In this document: positions 21,980 to 35,150 of the stretch, in pieces
How the letters are laid out: each line of letters starts with the position of its first letter
Numbering within the stretch: the first letter of the stretch is position 1
NCBI RefSeq assembly: GCF_963678635.1
Contig: NC_087067.1
Span: forward strand, 37,950,686 to 38,014,685
DNA length: 64,000 bases
Source of the DNA: Symsagittifera roscoffensis
Taxonomy: Eukaryota > Xenacoelomorpha > Acoela > Convolutidae
Reading direction: 5' to 3'
The notes under the pieces: model-generated
What the model was told of the DNA's origin: nothing
Databases searched by the model: none
The model's input: only the letters and a program-made list of their open reading frames with translations
Position numbers and translations under genes: made by a program

Positions 21980-24900
21980 CCTTAATGAATGCAGCTTTAA
22001 AACTGGCTTTGCTTCAGCCCCACTGTTTTTAAAGAGCGCTTTAGTTGCCTGAGCGTCGCAATGCGCAAAACTTTTCCAGTTTGTAGACTTTGGCAACATG
22101 ATTATCCTAAAAATCGAGGCTTGGGTTTTACAATTTTATGTCTGTTTTGAACATAAATGACTATAATTTGATTGAAGGTGAACTAAAGAAATAATTTGCG
22201 GCTTGGCGGCAAATCATTTCAATCTGTGTTATTGAATCTCCCCAAAGCATATTGGTGTTAGCAAAATTCGTACAGTTTTCTTTGAAAAATGGGAAAACTC
22301 TTGGAGATTTTTCTTCTTTTTAGGCCGTGGAAGTTGTGCAGTTGTTGTTGTATAACAATTAGCAGGAAAAATTTTGACGCTGAGAAAACTGTCATGGTTA
22401 TAACTTTCTTCAAAAAATTTCAATATTTTGTGATTTTTCATATTGTCAAAACCCCGAACATTACACCGAGTATTTTTAAGGAACAAGAGCTTCGAAAAAA
22501 GAGAGGTCTTCAAATTGATTCCATTTTTGGCCTACATATAATCCGGAACAACAAAAAAAAAACTGAAATAAGTGAAAAACTGTATATACCTCTGAAAAAG
22601 AGGTCTGATATTTCACATCCACCGAGATCGGTTCTCGTTCCTTGCGAGGGTGAGGTACAAAGCCCAAAGCCTAAAATGCCAACAAAAAATGAATGTGATT
22701 CAAAAATTTGGTCACAGAAACGGTGTTCACCAAATAGATGAACAGCTTGTCTGTTTTTCTCTATCCAAAAGATGGAGATCAATATACAAAATTTAACAAA
22801 GGAAAAATTATTTTGTTTCGTTATGAATATAGAAACGAAGTTTTTTTAATTACATTTATTCAAACAACAAGCTTCTATATCAATCGTGTTTTCATGCAGT
22901 TATTTTGAAAAAATTAGTGCATCATTGGAGTTTCTGTTTTTTTTTAACATTTTTGCTATGCGGAAAAAATGTCAATTCATTTGTTTCCACTTTTAAATTA
23001 AAGAAAAATTTAGCTTAAAAAAATGGGAACTCGTAAGAGAACAAGCAAAATGAAAAAAAAAATGATAAATGTTTTAAATCAATTTTAACTTGAGAATTTT
23101 GAAGAAAAATTAAAATCATGACAAAATTCTCTGACTTTTAAGAATAAAATATTATTGGTTGTTTTACATGAGTTTCAAATATTATAGAAATTTATAGCAA
23201 AAAATAACTTTTCTTATTCTGCTGGGATTTCAGAAAACTGATCTCCGTTTTTTATATTAAAAGTCAATCGTGTTTTTGTGATATTTACACTTTTGCTGAT
23301 CGATAAAGGAGTTTGCCTTCGAATTAACAAATAAAGCAAAACCAAACCGGGTGTATAAGTTCCTAGAAGAAACTCAGTCTTTCTTTTCCCGGTAATCTAA
23401 AAAATCGTTTGCATTTTGCTCTATCGTTGCCACCCCTTTTACTGAGACTGTTCGTATCAAGGCCAAGCCATAAGTAATCTGTTGGATTGTGTTCATGTAT
23501 GAGGTAGGTGTTTTTTATCAGTTATGGGGAGCGCCGTGAATGTAGATTGTGACTTTATTTTTCCAGACTTTTTTTTTCAATTTCAAGCTGAAAATTTTTT
23601 CTCGTTTGAATTTTTGCTTTTTAGTGCTCAGTTTTTTTGCCAAAAAGAAGCAAGCTTCGAATCAAACAGCAAAAATGTGATGCCAAGAAAATTGTGAGGT
23701 TTTTACAGTTTTCCAGTTTTCCTAAAATGGTTCAAATCAATCAAAAAATTTTCTTCATACAATAATAGTTAGTTTCAGAAACTGAGCTCACCTACCAGTC
23801 CTACTTTAATGATTATTCTGTGAACAAAAAGATCTACGTGAAAAAATCTAATTCTTGTTTGCAAACCCATTTTGATCGCAAAGATAAAAATCTGGTGATT
23901 CGAGACTTCAAATGTACTTTTATGAGCATTCAATTACTGAGGGTTGTTCAGTATTTGTAAGAAGCATGTTTTTAAGAACTCAAGTTGATTTAGGCAGGAA
24001 ACAAGCCTCGAAAAGAAAAGTGAGAGGCAAAGTAAGCAAAGGTATATAATTAAAAATATACAAAGTAAGCATTGTGCACTATTTTGTATCAAAATAAGCA
24101 AAAATTTTTTAGCTCAGCAAACTGAATGAGATAAACAGAAAATGAATTCAATTTTTCATTGCAACACAACCAAAAGCAAAACAAACACGAACGTCTGTTT
24201 GAGAAAAGATGAAGCACAAAATTGATCAAAAAAAATCTAGCACAAGAGAAAAGTTAAAAACACCTCAGCGAAAAATTAAAATCTCTAGCCTCTTTTAGGT
24301 CAAACATTTTTTGTTTTAGTAAAAAATATATCAAATTTTGAAACAAAATTAAAACGCTCATTTCCAATTTTCTGAGAAAAATGGATTTAAAAAGCATTAA
24401 AAAGCGTGTATGATGCGTCGAATGGATAACCTAATCGCAATTCAAATTTGATTTTTTTTAAATGCTTAGATAAGGAGGTTTACTGCCATACACTAAATTT
24501 TTGACAGCCAAAAAGCGGGCCTAGGAGTTTTAACCGAGCTCACTGAATGGTTTTGACTAAGTTAACAACAAGATGACAATCTCCACTAAAAGCAACAATC
24601 GTTGACATGTTAAGCGCTTTCTGTTGCTGATGAAAAATATTCCCAATCTGTGGTTCAAACCATTCAATTTACCATTGAGTTTCGAGCTCAGTAAAAGTAT
24701 CTCAAAACCACAGCAAGCAAAGAAGTATCAAAACAAAGTATCGTATTGAAGTGATCATAAAGAAGTCCCAGGAATCAAAAAATTATTGATAATTGACTAA
24801 ACTGTAGATTATTGGCCATTGCTAGGGCCAACTGCCTCCCGACTGTTTGTTGCAAAACTCATCACTTTTTCGTATGCTGCCATTTTTTGCTCAAAACAAA

Positions 24901-25300
24901 TTCTTTTCGACTTTTTCTCTCAGCCAAATGTGTTGAATTTTTCTTTTGCTTGAAATCACACAATCTGCGGTCATGTAGTAATGGCTTGTCGAATCCCACA
25001 AGCAGCTGCAAACAATTTTTTCGAAGAACAATTAACAATGATATGTTTTCATAAAATTAAAATTCCGCAAACTAAACTGTGTACTGACTGTTTGAAAATT
25101 ATTTAAGAACCTCAGAGTCTACTAAGGACTTAAAATCATTGACGAAAAAGAGTTTTTTTTGAAAATTTAATGATGAGTTTTTGAAAACAATCCTGACAAG
25201 GTGCTGAAAAAGATCAATATCAAATAGTTATATGAGGTTAAAAATAATGTTTTAGAACGAAATTGGCCATTTTTCCTGCAAGTTAATCAGTACTGACAGA
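21980..25300. other. No gene recognised
   Basis: AT-rich. The longest open frame (22289-22741, plus) starts hydrophobic and ends in a charged tail, and shows no motif that I recognise. A minus-strand frame overlaps the same interval. Nothing else stands out. Confidence 0.4.
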
Positions 25301-25305
25301 AAACT

Positions 25306-25576
25306 TCAAACAGTTTTCAACCTAATTTTGAACTTGTTGATTGGAGTTGGCGACGGGAATTGATTTCTTGTGTTGATATCGATACGATGGGGCTCCAAAA
25401 CATATTGTTCAAGCTTCTCGTTTTTAAACAAAACAGTCGCTACAGATCTTCTCCAAGGCCCTGGATCATTCGCACTCAGTGTCACCAAATTGCCATTCCC
25501 ATGCTTAACTGGCTGCAAATTCTCTAGCTCTCCTTGTCCTTTTGTTCCATGTAGCCATTCTCTCGTGGGATTCATT
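25306..25576 (-). pseudogene. Ty3/Gypsy integrase C-terminal tail remnant
   Basis: The minus strand encodes 'NLVTLSANDPGPWRRSVATV', followed by 'QYVLEPHRIDINTRN', ending in TGA. This pattern (hydrophobic-V-x-L, then G-x-W-x-x-x-x-V, Y-x-V, then R-N) is that of the small beta-barrel at the end of Gypsy Pol. A charged helix rich in Arg and Lys just before it lies in another frame (25576-25505), as expected for the helix that precedes the barrel, so there is a frameshift. A good acceptor-like tract (TTTTTTTCTGCTGTTCCTCTAG) lies just upstream, so an exapted exon is the alternative. Confidence 0.4.
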
Positions 25577-25874
25577 CTAGAGGAACAGCAGAAAAAAATG
25601 TCAAAACTAAGTCTTAACTTTGCTTTTTGTCATTATAATCTTCTCTTTTCCATATATTTAAAAATTTGCGATTTTTAAAATTTCACATTTAATTTTCACT
25701 TCTATTGCAGCTGAAGAGGCAATTAATTTTTTTCGAAAACTTTTTTGGTTACAGGAAAATGATTTACAAATTCATTGAAAAATTTTGCATAAATCGTGAT
25801 TTCCTGTCAAATATCATGTTAGCCCTGTTTCAAGTGTGATGATTTTTTTTCAAAAAATTTTATTTCTCTCTTAC

Positions 25875-26046
25875 CAATTTATTGAGGTTTTTTGCAGACT
25901 TCGTGATTTCCTCCAAGTTTCTTGTAAGCATTGTATCCACGTTTTGTTTTAGTCGCACTAGCTGTTTTTTAAGTGGCCGGTGTGAGGCATCCGACAAATT
26001 CAGAGAGTTGAACTTGTTTGCTGGAAAGTACTTTGTTGTAAGAATT
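25875..26046 (-). CDS. Possible orphan exon
   Basis: 172 nt, open on the minus strand. It encodes 57 residues with a Leu/Lys-rich, probably helical second half (RLKQNVDTMLTRNLEEI). It is bounded by an AG acceptor (CTATCAG) and a strong donor (TTG|GTAAGAG). It leaves in phase 0. The next downstream acceptor at 25576 would then read only 23 codons before a stop. No domain was recognised. Confidence 0.3.
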
Positions 26047-26418
26047 CTGATAGTTTTTCAATATTGAAAATTAAAACACTTTCCTAATTATTTCGTATGG
26101 TTCTAATTGATTATTTCAAAGTATGTTAAGTTTGAAAAATTCAGAAAGAAAACTTGTGTAATAACAAACCTGCACAACAGTCACACAATACGCAGCTTGG
26201 TCTAGGGTAACATAGTTTTTCTTAGGCTCGGGTAGTGAATATGGTGTTGATTTTGCTTTTTAATTGAACGCTTTAGAGCTGTTTAGAAGCGGAATTTGCA
26301 ATGAGGCCTGGAAAAATTAAAAAGATAAAAATTTTCAAAATAAAAAATTGCAGCAACAAACAAATTAAAAGTTTCTGAACTTTTGAAAAAAAAGTTTATT
26401 ACAGATTTTGTTTATATT

Positions 26419-26655
26419 TTAAGTATATGTCTTAAAATCACTTCTGCAATTTTTTGGTATTTGAAGCAATTCTCTATGCACAGTAATAATCAAACGACTA
26501 GCAGTGATGTCAAAGTTCTCATCAAACAAAAACTCGGTCACGTCTTCGGGAGTTATGTTGATCATGACTTCGTTTTCATTTCTTTGATCAGTAACATCGT
26601 TTGGAACTTGTGCGTTTCTCAAAATTCTCATCCCTTGGTGGAAGTCTTTTTTCAT
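26419..26655 (-). other. Unrecognised minus-strand open frame
   Basis: 78 codons. The composition looks coding-like (INITPEDVTEFLFDENFDIT in the middle) and lies between the orphan exon at 25875 and the satellite. No domain, signal peptide or membrane segment is seen. It could be an exon remnant of the same broken gene. Confidence 0.25.
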
Positions 26656-28369
26656 GAAGATAATTTAAGCGGGCGAACATAGATGATACATAGATGATAT
26701 ATAGATGATACTTAGATGTCACAAAGATGATACATAGATGATACTTAGATGATACATAGATGATACATAGATGATAGATAGATAATACATAGATGATAGA
26801 TAGATAATATATAGATGATGCATAGATTATACTTAGATGGTACATAGATGATACATAGATGATACTTAGATGATACATAGATGATACATAGATGATACTT
26901 AGATGATATATAGATAGTACATTGATGATAAATAGATAATACAAAAATGATACATAGATTGTATATAGATAATACTTAGATGATAGATAGACGATACATT
27001 GATGATACATAAATGATACATAGATAGCACATTGATGATACATAGATGATATATAGATGATACATAGATAGCACATTGATGATACATAGATGATATGTAG
27101 ATAATACATAGATGGAACATAGACAAAACATAGATGATACATAGATGATACATAGATGATAGATAGATAATACAAAGATGATAGATAGATATTACATAGA
27201 TGATGCATAGATGATACTTAGATGGTACATAGATGATACATCCATGATACATAGATGATACATAGATGATACTTAGATGACAGATAGATAATACATAGAT
27301 GATACATAGATGATATATAGATAGTAATTAGATGATAAATAGATAATACAAAAATGATACATAGATTGTATATAGATAATACTTAGATGATAGATAGATG
27401 ATACATTGATGATACATAAATGATACATAGATAGCACATTGATGATGCATAGATGATACATAGATGATACATAGATAGCACATTGATGATACATAGATGA
27501 TATGTAGATAATACATAGATGGTACATAGATAAAACATAATTGATACATAGATGATACATCCATGATAGATAGATAAGACATAGATGAGAGATAGATAAT
27601 ATATAGATGATACATAGATGATACTTAGATGATACATAGATGATACATAGATGATACATAGATGATACTTAGATGACAGATCGATAATTCATAGATGATA
27701 CATAGATGATATATAGATAGTACATAGATGATAAATAGATAATACAAAAATGATACATAGATTGTATATAGATAATCCTTAGATGATAGATAGATGATAC
27801 CTTGATGATACATAAATGATACATAGATAGCACATTGATGATACATAGATGATACTTAGATAGCACATTGATGATACATAGATGATATGTATATAATACA
27901 TAGATGGTACATAGATAAAACATAAATGATACATAGATGATACATCCATGATAGATAGATAAGACATAGATGAGAGATAGATAATACATAGATGATACAT
28001 AGATGATACTTAGATGATACATAGATGATACATAGATGATACTTAGATGACAGATCGATAATACATAGATGATTTATAGATGATATATAGATAGTACATA
28101 GATGATAAATAGATAATACAAAAATGATACATAGATTGTATATAGATAATACTTAGATGATAGATAGATGATACATTGATGATACATAAATTATATATAG
28201 ATAGCACATTGATGATACATAGATGATACTTAGATGATACATAGATAGACATTGATGATACATAGATGATATGTAGATAATACATAGATGGTACATAGAC
28301 AAAACATAGATGATACATAGATGATACATAGATGATAGATAGATAATACATAGATGATAGATAGATAAT

Positions 28370-30210
28370 ACATAGATGATGCATAGATGATACTTAGATG
28401 GTACATAGATGATACATCCATGATACATAGATGATACAGAGATGAGAGATAGATAATACATAGATGATACATAGATGATACTTAGATGATAGATAGATAT
28501 TACATAGATGGTACATAGATGATATATAGATAATACATAGATGATAAATAGATAATACAAAGATGATACATAGATTGTATATAGATAATACTTAGATGAT
28601 AGATAGACGATACATTGATGATACATAGATGATACACAGATGATACAAATATGATAAATAGAAGGTCATAGATGATACTTAGATGGTATATAGATGATAC
28701 ATAGATGATACATAGATAGCACATTGATGATACATAGATGATAAAAAGATGATACATAGATAGCACATTGATGATACATAGATGATATGTAGATAATACA
28801 TAGATGATACATAGATAAAACATAGATGATACATAGATGATACATCCATGATAGATAGATAATACATAGATGAGAGATAGATAATACATAGATGATACAT
28901 AGATGATACTTAGATGGTACATAGATGATACATAGATGATACTTAGATGATACATAGATGATACATAGATGATACTTAGTTGATAGATAGACATTACATA
29001 GATGATACATAGATGATATATAGATAATACATAGATGATAAATAGATAATACAAAGATGATACATAGATTGTATATAGATAATACTTAGATGATAGATAG
29101 ACGATACATTGATGATACATAGATGATACACAGATGAAACAAATATTATGATAAAAAAAAGGTCATAGATGATACTTAGATGGTATATAGATGATACATA
29201 TATGATACATAGATAGCACATTGATGATACATAGATGATATGTAGATAATACATAGATGGTACATAGATAAAACGTAGATGATACATAGATGATACTTAG
29301 ATGGTACATAGATGATACATCCATGATACATAGATGATACATAGATGATACTTAGATGATACAAAGATTGTATATAGATAAAACGTAGATGATAGATAGA
29401 TGATACATTGATGATACATAGATGATTCACAGATAATACAAACATGATAAATAGAAGGTCATAGATGATACTTGGATGGTACATAGAAGATACATAGATA
29501 ATACATAGATAGCGCATTGATGATAAATAGATGATACTTAGATGATACAAAAATGATACAAGGATGATACTAAGAAGATACATACATGATACATAAATGA
29601 TACATAGATGATACATAGATAAAACATAGAGGATACATAGATAGTATATAGATAATACATAGATGATACACAGATGATACATAGATGATACATAGATGAG
29701 ACATTGATGATACATTGATGATACATAGATGATAAACAGATGAAATATAGATGATACAGAGATGATAAATAGATGATACATAGATGATACATAGATGATA
29801 CATAGATGATACATAGATGATACATAGATGATACATCGATGATGTGATTCATAGACGATACATAGCTAATGCATAGATGATACATAGATGATATATAGTT
29901 CATACATTGAGGATACATTGATGATACGTAGATGATACTTAGATGATACAAAGATAATACATGGATGATACATAGATGATACATAGATGATACATAGATG
30001 ATATATAGATGATACAGAGCTGATACATAGATGATACATAGATGATACATCGACGATACATAGATGATACGTAGATGATACATAGATGATTTATAGACGA
30101 TAATTAGATCATAAGAAGTTGATACATAGATGATACATAGATGATGCAGAGACGATACATAGATGATACATAGATCATAATAGATGGTACATAAATGACA
30201 CATAGATGAT
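28370..30210. repeat. 1,841-bp higher-order duplication, copy 1
   Basis: Sequence variants from about 28370 to 30210 recur with an exact offset of 1,841 bp at 30211-32051. The only difference I noticed is T at 29427 versus A at 31268. The boundaries are approximate because both lie inside the 11-bp array. Confidence 0.85.
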
Positions 30211-32062
30211 ACATAGATGATGCATAGATGATACTTAGATGGTACATAGATGATACATCCATGATACATAGATGATACAGAGATGAGAGATAGATAATAC
30301 ATAGATGATACATAGATGATACTTAGATGATAGATAGATATTACATAGATGGTACATAGATGATATATAGATAATACATAGATGATAAATAGATAATACA
30401 AAGATGATACATAGATTGTATATAGATAATACTTAGATGATAGATAGACGATACATTGATGATACATAGATGATACACAGATGATACAAATATGATAAAT
30501 AGAAGGTCATAGATGATACTTAGATGGTATATAGATGATACATAGATGATACATAGATAGCACATTGATGATACATAGATGATAAAAAGATGATACATAG
30601 ATAGCACATTGATGATACATAGATGATATGTAGATAATACATAGATGATACATAGATAAAACATAGATGATACATAGATGATACATCCATGATAGATAGA
30701 TAATACATAGATGAGAGATAGATAATACATAGATGATACATAGATGATACTTAGATGGTACATAGATGATACATAGATGATACTTAGATGATACATAGAT
30801 GATACATAGATGATACTTAGTTGATAGATAGACATTACATAGATGATACATAGATGATATATAGATAATACATAGATGATAAATAGATAATACAAAGATG
30901 ATACATAGATTGTATATAGATAATACTTAGATGATAGATAGACGATACATTGATGATACATAGATGATACACAGATGAAACAAATATTATGATAAAAAAA
31001 AGGTCATAGATGATACTTAGATGGTATATAGATGATACATATATGATACATAGATAGCACATTGATGATACATAGATGATATGTAGATAATACATAGATG
31101 GTACATAGATAAAACGTAGATGATACATAGATGATACTTAGATGGTACATAGATGATACATCCATGATACATAGATGATACATAGATGATACTTAGATGA
31201 TACAAAGATTGTATATAGATAAAACGTAGATGATAGATAGATGATACATTGATGATACATAGATGATACACAGATAATACAAACATGATAAATAGAAGGT
31301 CATAGATGATACTTGGATGGTACATAGAAGATACATAGATAATACATAGATAGCGCATTGATGATAAATAGATGATACTTAGATGATACAAAAATGATAC
31401 AAGGATGATACTAAGAAGATACATACATGATACATAAATGATACATAGATGATACATAGATAAAACATAGAGGATACATAGATAGTATATAGATAATACA
31501 TAGATGATACACAGATGATACATAGATGATACATAGATGAGACATTGATGATACATTGATGATACATAGATGATAAACAGATGAAATATAGATGATACAG
31601 AGATGATAAATAGATGATACATAGATGATACATAGATGATACATAGATGATACATAGATGATACATAGATGATACATCGATGATGTGATTCATAGACGAT
31701 ACATAGCTAATGCATAGATGATACATAGATGATATATAGTTCATACATTGAGGATACATTGATGATACGTAGATGATACTTAGATGATACAAAGATAATA
31801 CATGGATGATACATAGATGATACATAGATGATACATAGATGATATATAGATGATACAGAGCTGATACATAGATGATACATAGATGATACATCGACGATAC
31901 ATAGATGATACGTAGATGATACATAGATGATTTATAGACGATAATTAGATCATAAGAAGTTGATACATAGATGATACATAGATGATGCAGAGACGATACA
32001 TAGATGATACATAGATCATAATAGATGGTACATAAATGACACATAGATGATACATAGATGAT
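30211..32062. repeat. 1,841-bp higher-order duplication, copy 2
   Basis: Second copy, directly adjacent to and in the same orientation as copy 1. Identity ends near 32062, where copy 1 continues with GATGCATAG but this copy continues with GATAAATAG. Confidence 0.85.
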
Positions 32063-32242
32063 AAATAGATGATACATAGATGATATTTCGATGATACGCT
32101 GATGATACGTAAATGATACGTAGATGATATATAGATGTTAAGTAGATGATACGTAGAGGGTACCTAGATGATATGAAGGTGATACCTAGAAGATACATAG
32201 ATGATATATAGATGTTATATAGATGATACACAGATGTTGGTG

Positions 32243-33481
32243 TTGTTGTTGTTGTTGTGGCTTTCCAGTAGAATACCGGTGGGAAGTTCTTCCACAGAGT
32301 TTATAATATTGTCCAGTTATGTTTGCACGTTGTGCATTCGCAGCATATCTGTCAAGTGCAGAGGTTGAGGGTACTGTATTTTTCACTGTAGAATTTCCAC
32401 ATAAGAGTTGTGATGCGCTGTTTGAGTCCCTGTTCTATCCTGAAATTGACTAAGTGATCAATTCTATTTGCAACTCTAATTGTACGAAAAACGAATTCTC
32501 CCCTGCGTTTTTCTGTTCAAGTTTTGGGTAATTTGAAGGGCTCTAATCGTCGGTCTAGGGTATTGTTAGCTGTGGGAAGTGGGATGTTGTGGAGTTCGTA
32601 GTCAGTGCAGAGTTTTGAAAGCGAAAGTAAGTCATTGGTCTGTAGGAACATTGGAAGAGGTAAAATGTTGAGCATTCTAAGTTGATCAGTGTATTTTTGT
32701 GTTTTCCACATATCCACTTTACTACTTTCTTTTGAAAAAATTCAAGTTTTTGTAGGTCTTTTCTCAGAAAGTTCGCACAGTGACAGCCGTAGGTTAGGAC
32801 TGGTAGTAATATTGATTTGTAGAGACCTAGTTTTACAAAGGTGTTGACGTTATATGCTACATTTCGTCTTAGACAGTATAGTAATTTGTTTGCTTTCTTT
32901 AATCGTTCGGTTAGATGAGTGCTCCAACTAAGATCTCCTAACATGTGAATACCCAGATCTTTTATAGATTTATGTTGAGGTACACGATTTCCGTTCAATT
33001 ATAGATTTATATCAACACCTCTGAAGTTTATTTGAGCGCATTTTTCGAATGCCAGTTCCATGTTGTTTTGTCTAACCCAATCTTCGATTTTGTTTAAGTC
33101 AAGTTGTATTTCATCTTGTTTGCGTCCAACAGATAGAATTGTTAGATCGACAGCAAATATTGAGGGGTCACTGAAGCGTAGGACTTCAGGGAGATCATTT
33201 ATAAAAACACAGAACAGGAGTGGGCCCAGGAGTGAACCTTGGGGTACCCCGCTGGTTATTTCGAGGACGGTGGGTGTGTAGAAATCAACCCGAACAAATT
33301 GCCTTCGGTTTCTGAGATAGTCGTAGATGATTTTGAGTAGGCATCCACCTACACCAATATCACTCAATTTTCGGAGTAATAATTTGTGGGGGACTTTATC
33401 GAAGGCCTTGGAGAAATCAGCATAAAAAGCAATGATCTCATCATGGGATGATCTCATAAAAAGCAATGATCTCATCATGGG
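32243..33481 (-). mobile_element. 5'-truncated non-LTR retrotransposon (CR1/Jockey-like)
   Basis: Minus-strand reverse transcriptase remnant lodged in the 11-bp minisatellite, whose units resume at 33482. It starts within the RT domain, as is usual for 5'-truncated LINEs. The 3' end is a (CAA)n-type tail (32243-32268 on the plus strand reads GTTG repeats). A 23-24-bp segment (AAAAAGCAATGATCTCATCATGGG) is duplicated at the 5' junction, at about 33424 and 33459. Confidence 0.85.
32537..33450 (-). pseudogene. LINE reverse transcriptase, catalytic motif lost
   Basis: Encodes 'YADFSKAFDKVPH' (first catalytic Asp), 'ITSGVPQGSLLGPLLF', then SIFAVDLTIL where the family has A-D-D. The codon 33149-33151 is Val instead of the first Asp of the pair. 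The thumb and C-terminal part follow (KDLGIHMLGDLSW, then LYKSILLPVLTYGC) after a stop at 32999-33001 that splits the frame. LINE RT copies its own mRNA at a nicked target. This copy cannot. Confidence 0.85.
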
Positions 33482-33525
33482 GATGATACATAGAGTATGC
33501 AAAGATGATACATAGATGATAACTT
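33482..33525. repeat. Residual 11-bp minisatellite beyond the LINE
   Basis: GATGATACATAGAG, then AAAGATGATACATAGATGAT: the 11-bp unit reappears right of the LINE fragment, which indicates that the LINE inserted into a once continuous array. Confidence 0.75.
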
Positions 33526-33540
33526 GATGTACAATTATAT

Positions 33541-34607
33541 ATACCATACATGCTATACATACCACACATACCGTACATACCTTACGTTCAAAAAATTCCA
33601 TGCAATTCATGCAATTCAAACATACCATACATTCCAAACATTCCATACAGACCATTCATATCATACATAACATACCTACTATACATCACATATTTTCCAT
33701 ACATAACATAAACACCGTAAATACCATACATAACAAGTATATCATACATTCCGTACAAACCATACATTCCAAGCATTAAATACATTCCACACATTCCATA
33801 CAATCCATTCATACTATACAAACCATTAAATCCATAAATTCTATAAATTCGATTCATTTCTTACATACCATACACACCGCACATACCATACATACCGTAC
33901 ACCAACCATACCATACATTCCATACTATCCATTTATTCCATACATTCCATACATTCCATACATTCCATACTTTTCAAACTTACCATACATTCCACATGCG
34001 ACATTTTTTCCATACATTCTTTACAATCCATACATTTTATACATACCAAATTTACCATACATACGTGCATACAAATCCCATACATACGTGCCATACATTC
34101 CATACACTCCGTACATACGATAAATTCCGTACCACTTTCCATACAATCCAATTATTCCATACATACCCTACATGACATACATTCCATATGTTCTATACAA
34201 TCCATACATATAATTCATGCCATAAATAGCATACGTTCCATAAATTTTACACATTCCATACAATTTATTCATATCATACACTCCATTTTTTCCATACAGT
34301 CGATACACACCATACATACCATACATACCATTCATTCCAAACATACCATACTCATCATACAGTCCATACATTCCATCAAAACCATACACACCACACATTC
34401 CACCCATTCCATTTATTCCATACATTTTAAACATACCATACATATAATAGATTCCAAACAATCCATTCATATCATACATACCACAAATACCGTACATACC
34501 GCATATTCCAGAAATTCGAGATATACCATACATTCCATATATATTCCATACATACCTTACATATAATATATACAATACATACCACACAACCATACATACC
34601 ATACATA
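33541..34607. repeat. 1.07-kb minisatellite of 9-bp units (CCATACATA)
   Basis: Imperfect 9-bp units CCATACATA/CCATACATT with frequent variants (CCATTCATT, CCACACATT, CCAAACATA). Because 9 is a multiple of 3, the minus strand keeps a simple repeating frame (M-Y-G or M-E-C), creating spurious open frames. It starts 16 bp after the residual 11-bp array. Confidence 0.92.
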
Positions 34608-34804
34608 TGACATTTTGCTCATTTAGCAGAAAAACAAGCTGTTTTGAAAAAGCAAATAGGCTCTCAAAATGCTTGTTTGAGTTAAAGTTTAGAAAGTATC
34701 CGAGGGCTCAGATAATTTTCATATGAATCAAATTTTTATGGGAACAATTCAATTTATTGTTCAGTTGCAAAATTTCTGCCGATTGCAAGTCTAACACTCT
34801 AAGT

Positions 34805-35150
34805 TAAATATGAATTGATTATTAACAATGAAAAAAAAGTTTCGGAAAACGTTTCAGATGGATTGACGATTCTCAACAAAAGAACAACAAAAGAGCGATA
34901 TACTTTGGCGGAATCTCTTTGACTATAGTCCAATTGAATACCACTATGCAATGCCGAAATGATGGATGTCGAATTGTCTTCTGCAAGGTGAAACATCCCA
35001 AAAGTTCCAATAAGGTTTTGTATTGCCAGTTGTTCCACCATCATGTCATTTTGATGAGCTTCTTTTGGGCCTCGTGTACACCTTATCGGTGGTTGAATTT
35101 CATTCTCATTACCTTTTGACGTTTTAGCCTGAAACCTTTTAGCTTGGAAT
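34805..35150 (-). other. Unrecognised minus-strand open frame, 115 codons
   Basis: Open from about 35150 to 34805, first ATG at 35044. The composition looks coding-like upstream of the ATG as well (IQPPIRCTRGPKEAHQND), then AEDNSTSIISALHSGIQLDY. No domain was recognised. It sits between the 9-bp satellite and the G-rich tract, 0.9 kb from the Merlin transposon. Confidence 0.3.

Larger units (their letters stand above)
26677..32236. repeat. 5.5-kb minisatellite of 11-bp units (GATGATACATA)
   Basis: About 500 units of GATGATACATA and variants (GATACTTA, GATAGATA, AATACATA, GCACATTGAT). The reverse strand of the consensus has no stop in any of the three frames, so long overlapping minus-strand open frames arise that repeat MYHLCIIYVSS. 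These are not proteins. A landmark variant (AATACAAA.ATGATACATAG with ATTGTATATAGAT) recurs near 26938, 27345, 27741, 28115, 28554 and 29048, giving higher-order units of 370-495 bp. Units decay toward the right end. Confidence 0.95.

Noticed and set aside
22289-22741. 150-codon plus-strand open frame
   Set aside because: Hydrophobic start and lysine-rich tail fit AT-rich chance; an overlapping minus-strand frame is equally open, and no motif or splice context supports it.
26588-32231. Many long minus-strand open frames repeating MYHLCIIYVSS-type peptides (up to 309 codons)
   Set aside because: They follow from an 11-bp unit with no stop in any reverse frame. Several frames are open at once over the same DNA, and no start context or non-repeat domain exists.
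26677-32236. CRISPR-like array
   Set aside because: Units of 11 bp are directly contiguous with no spacers, and this is a eukaryotic sequence.
33588-34602. Minus-strand open frames rich in M-Y-G or M-E-C triplets
   Set aside because: Direct translation of the 9-bp minisatellite; not genes.
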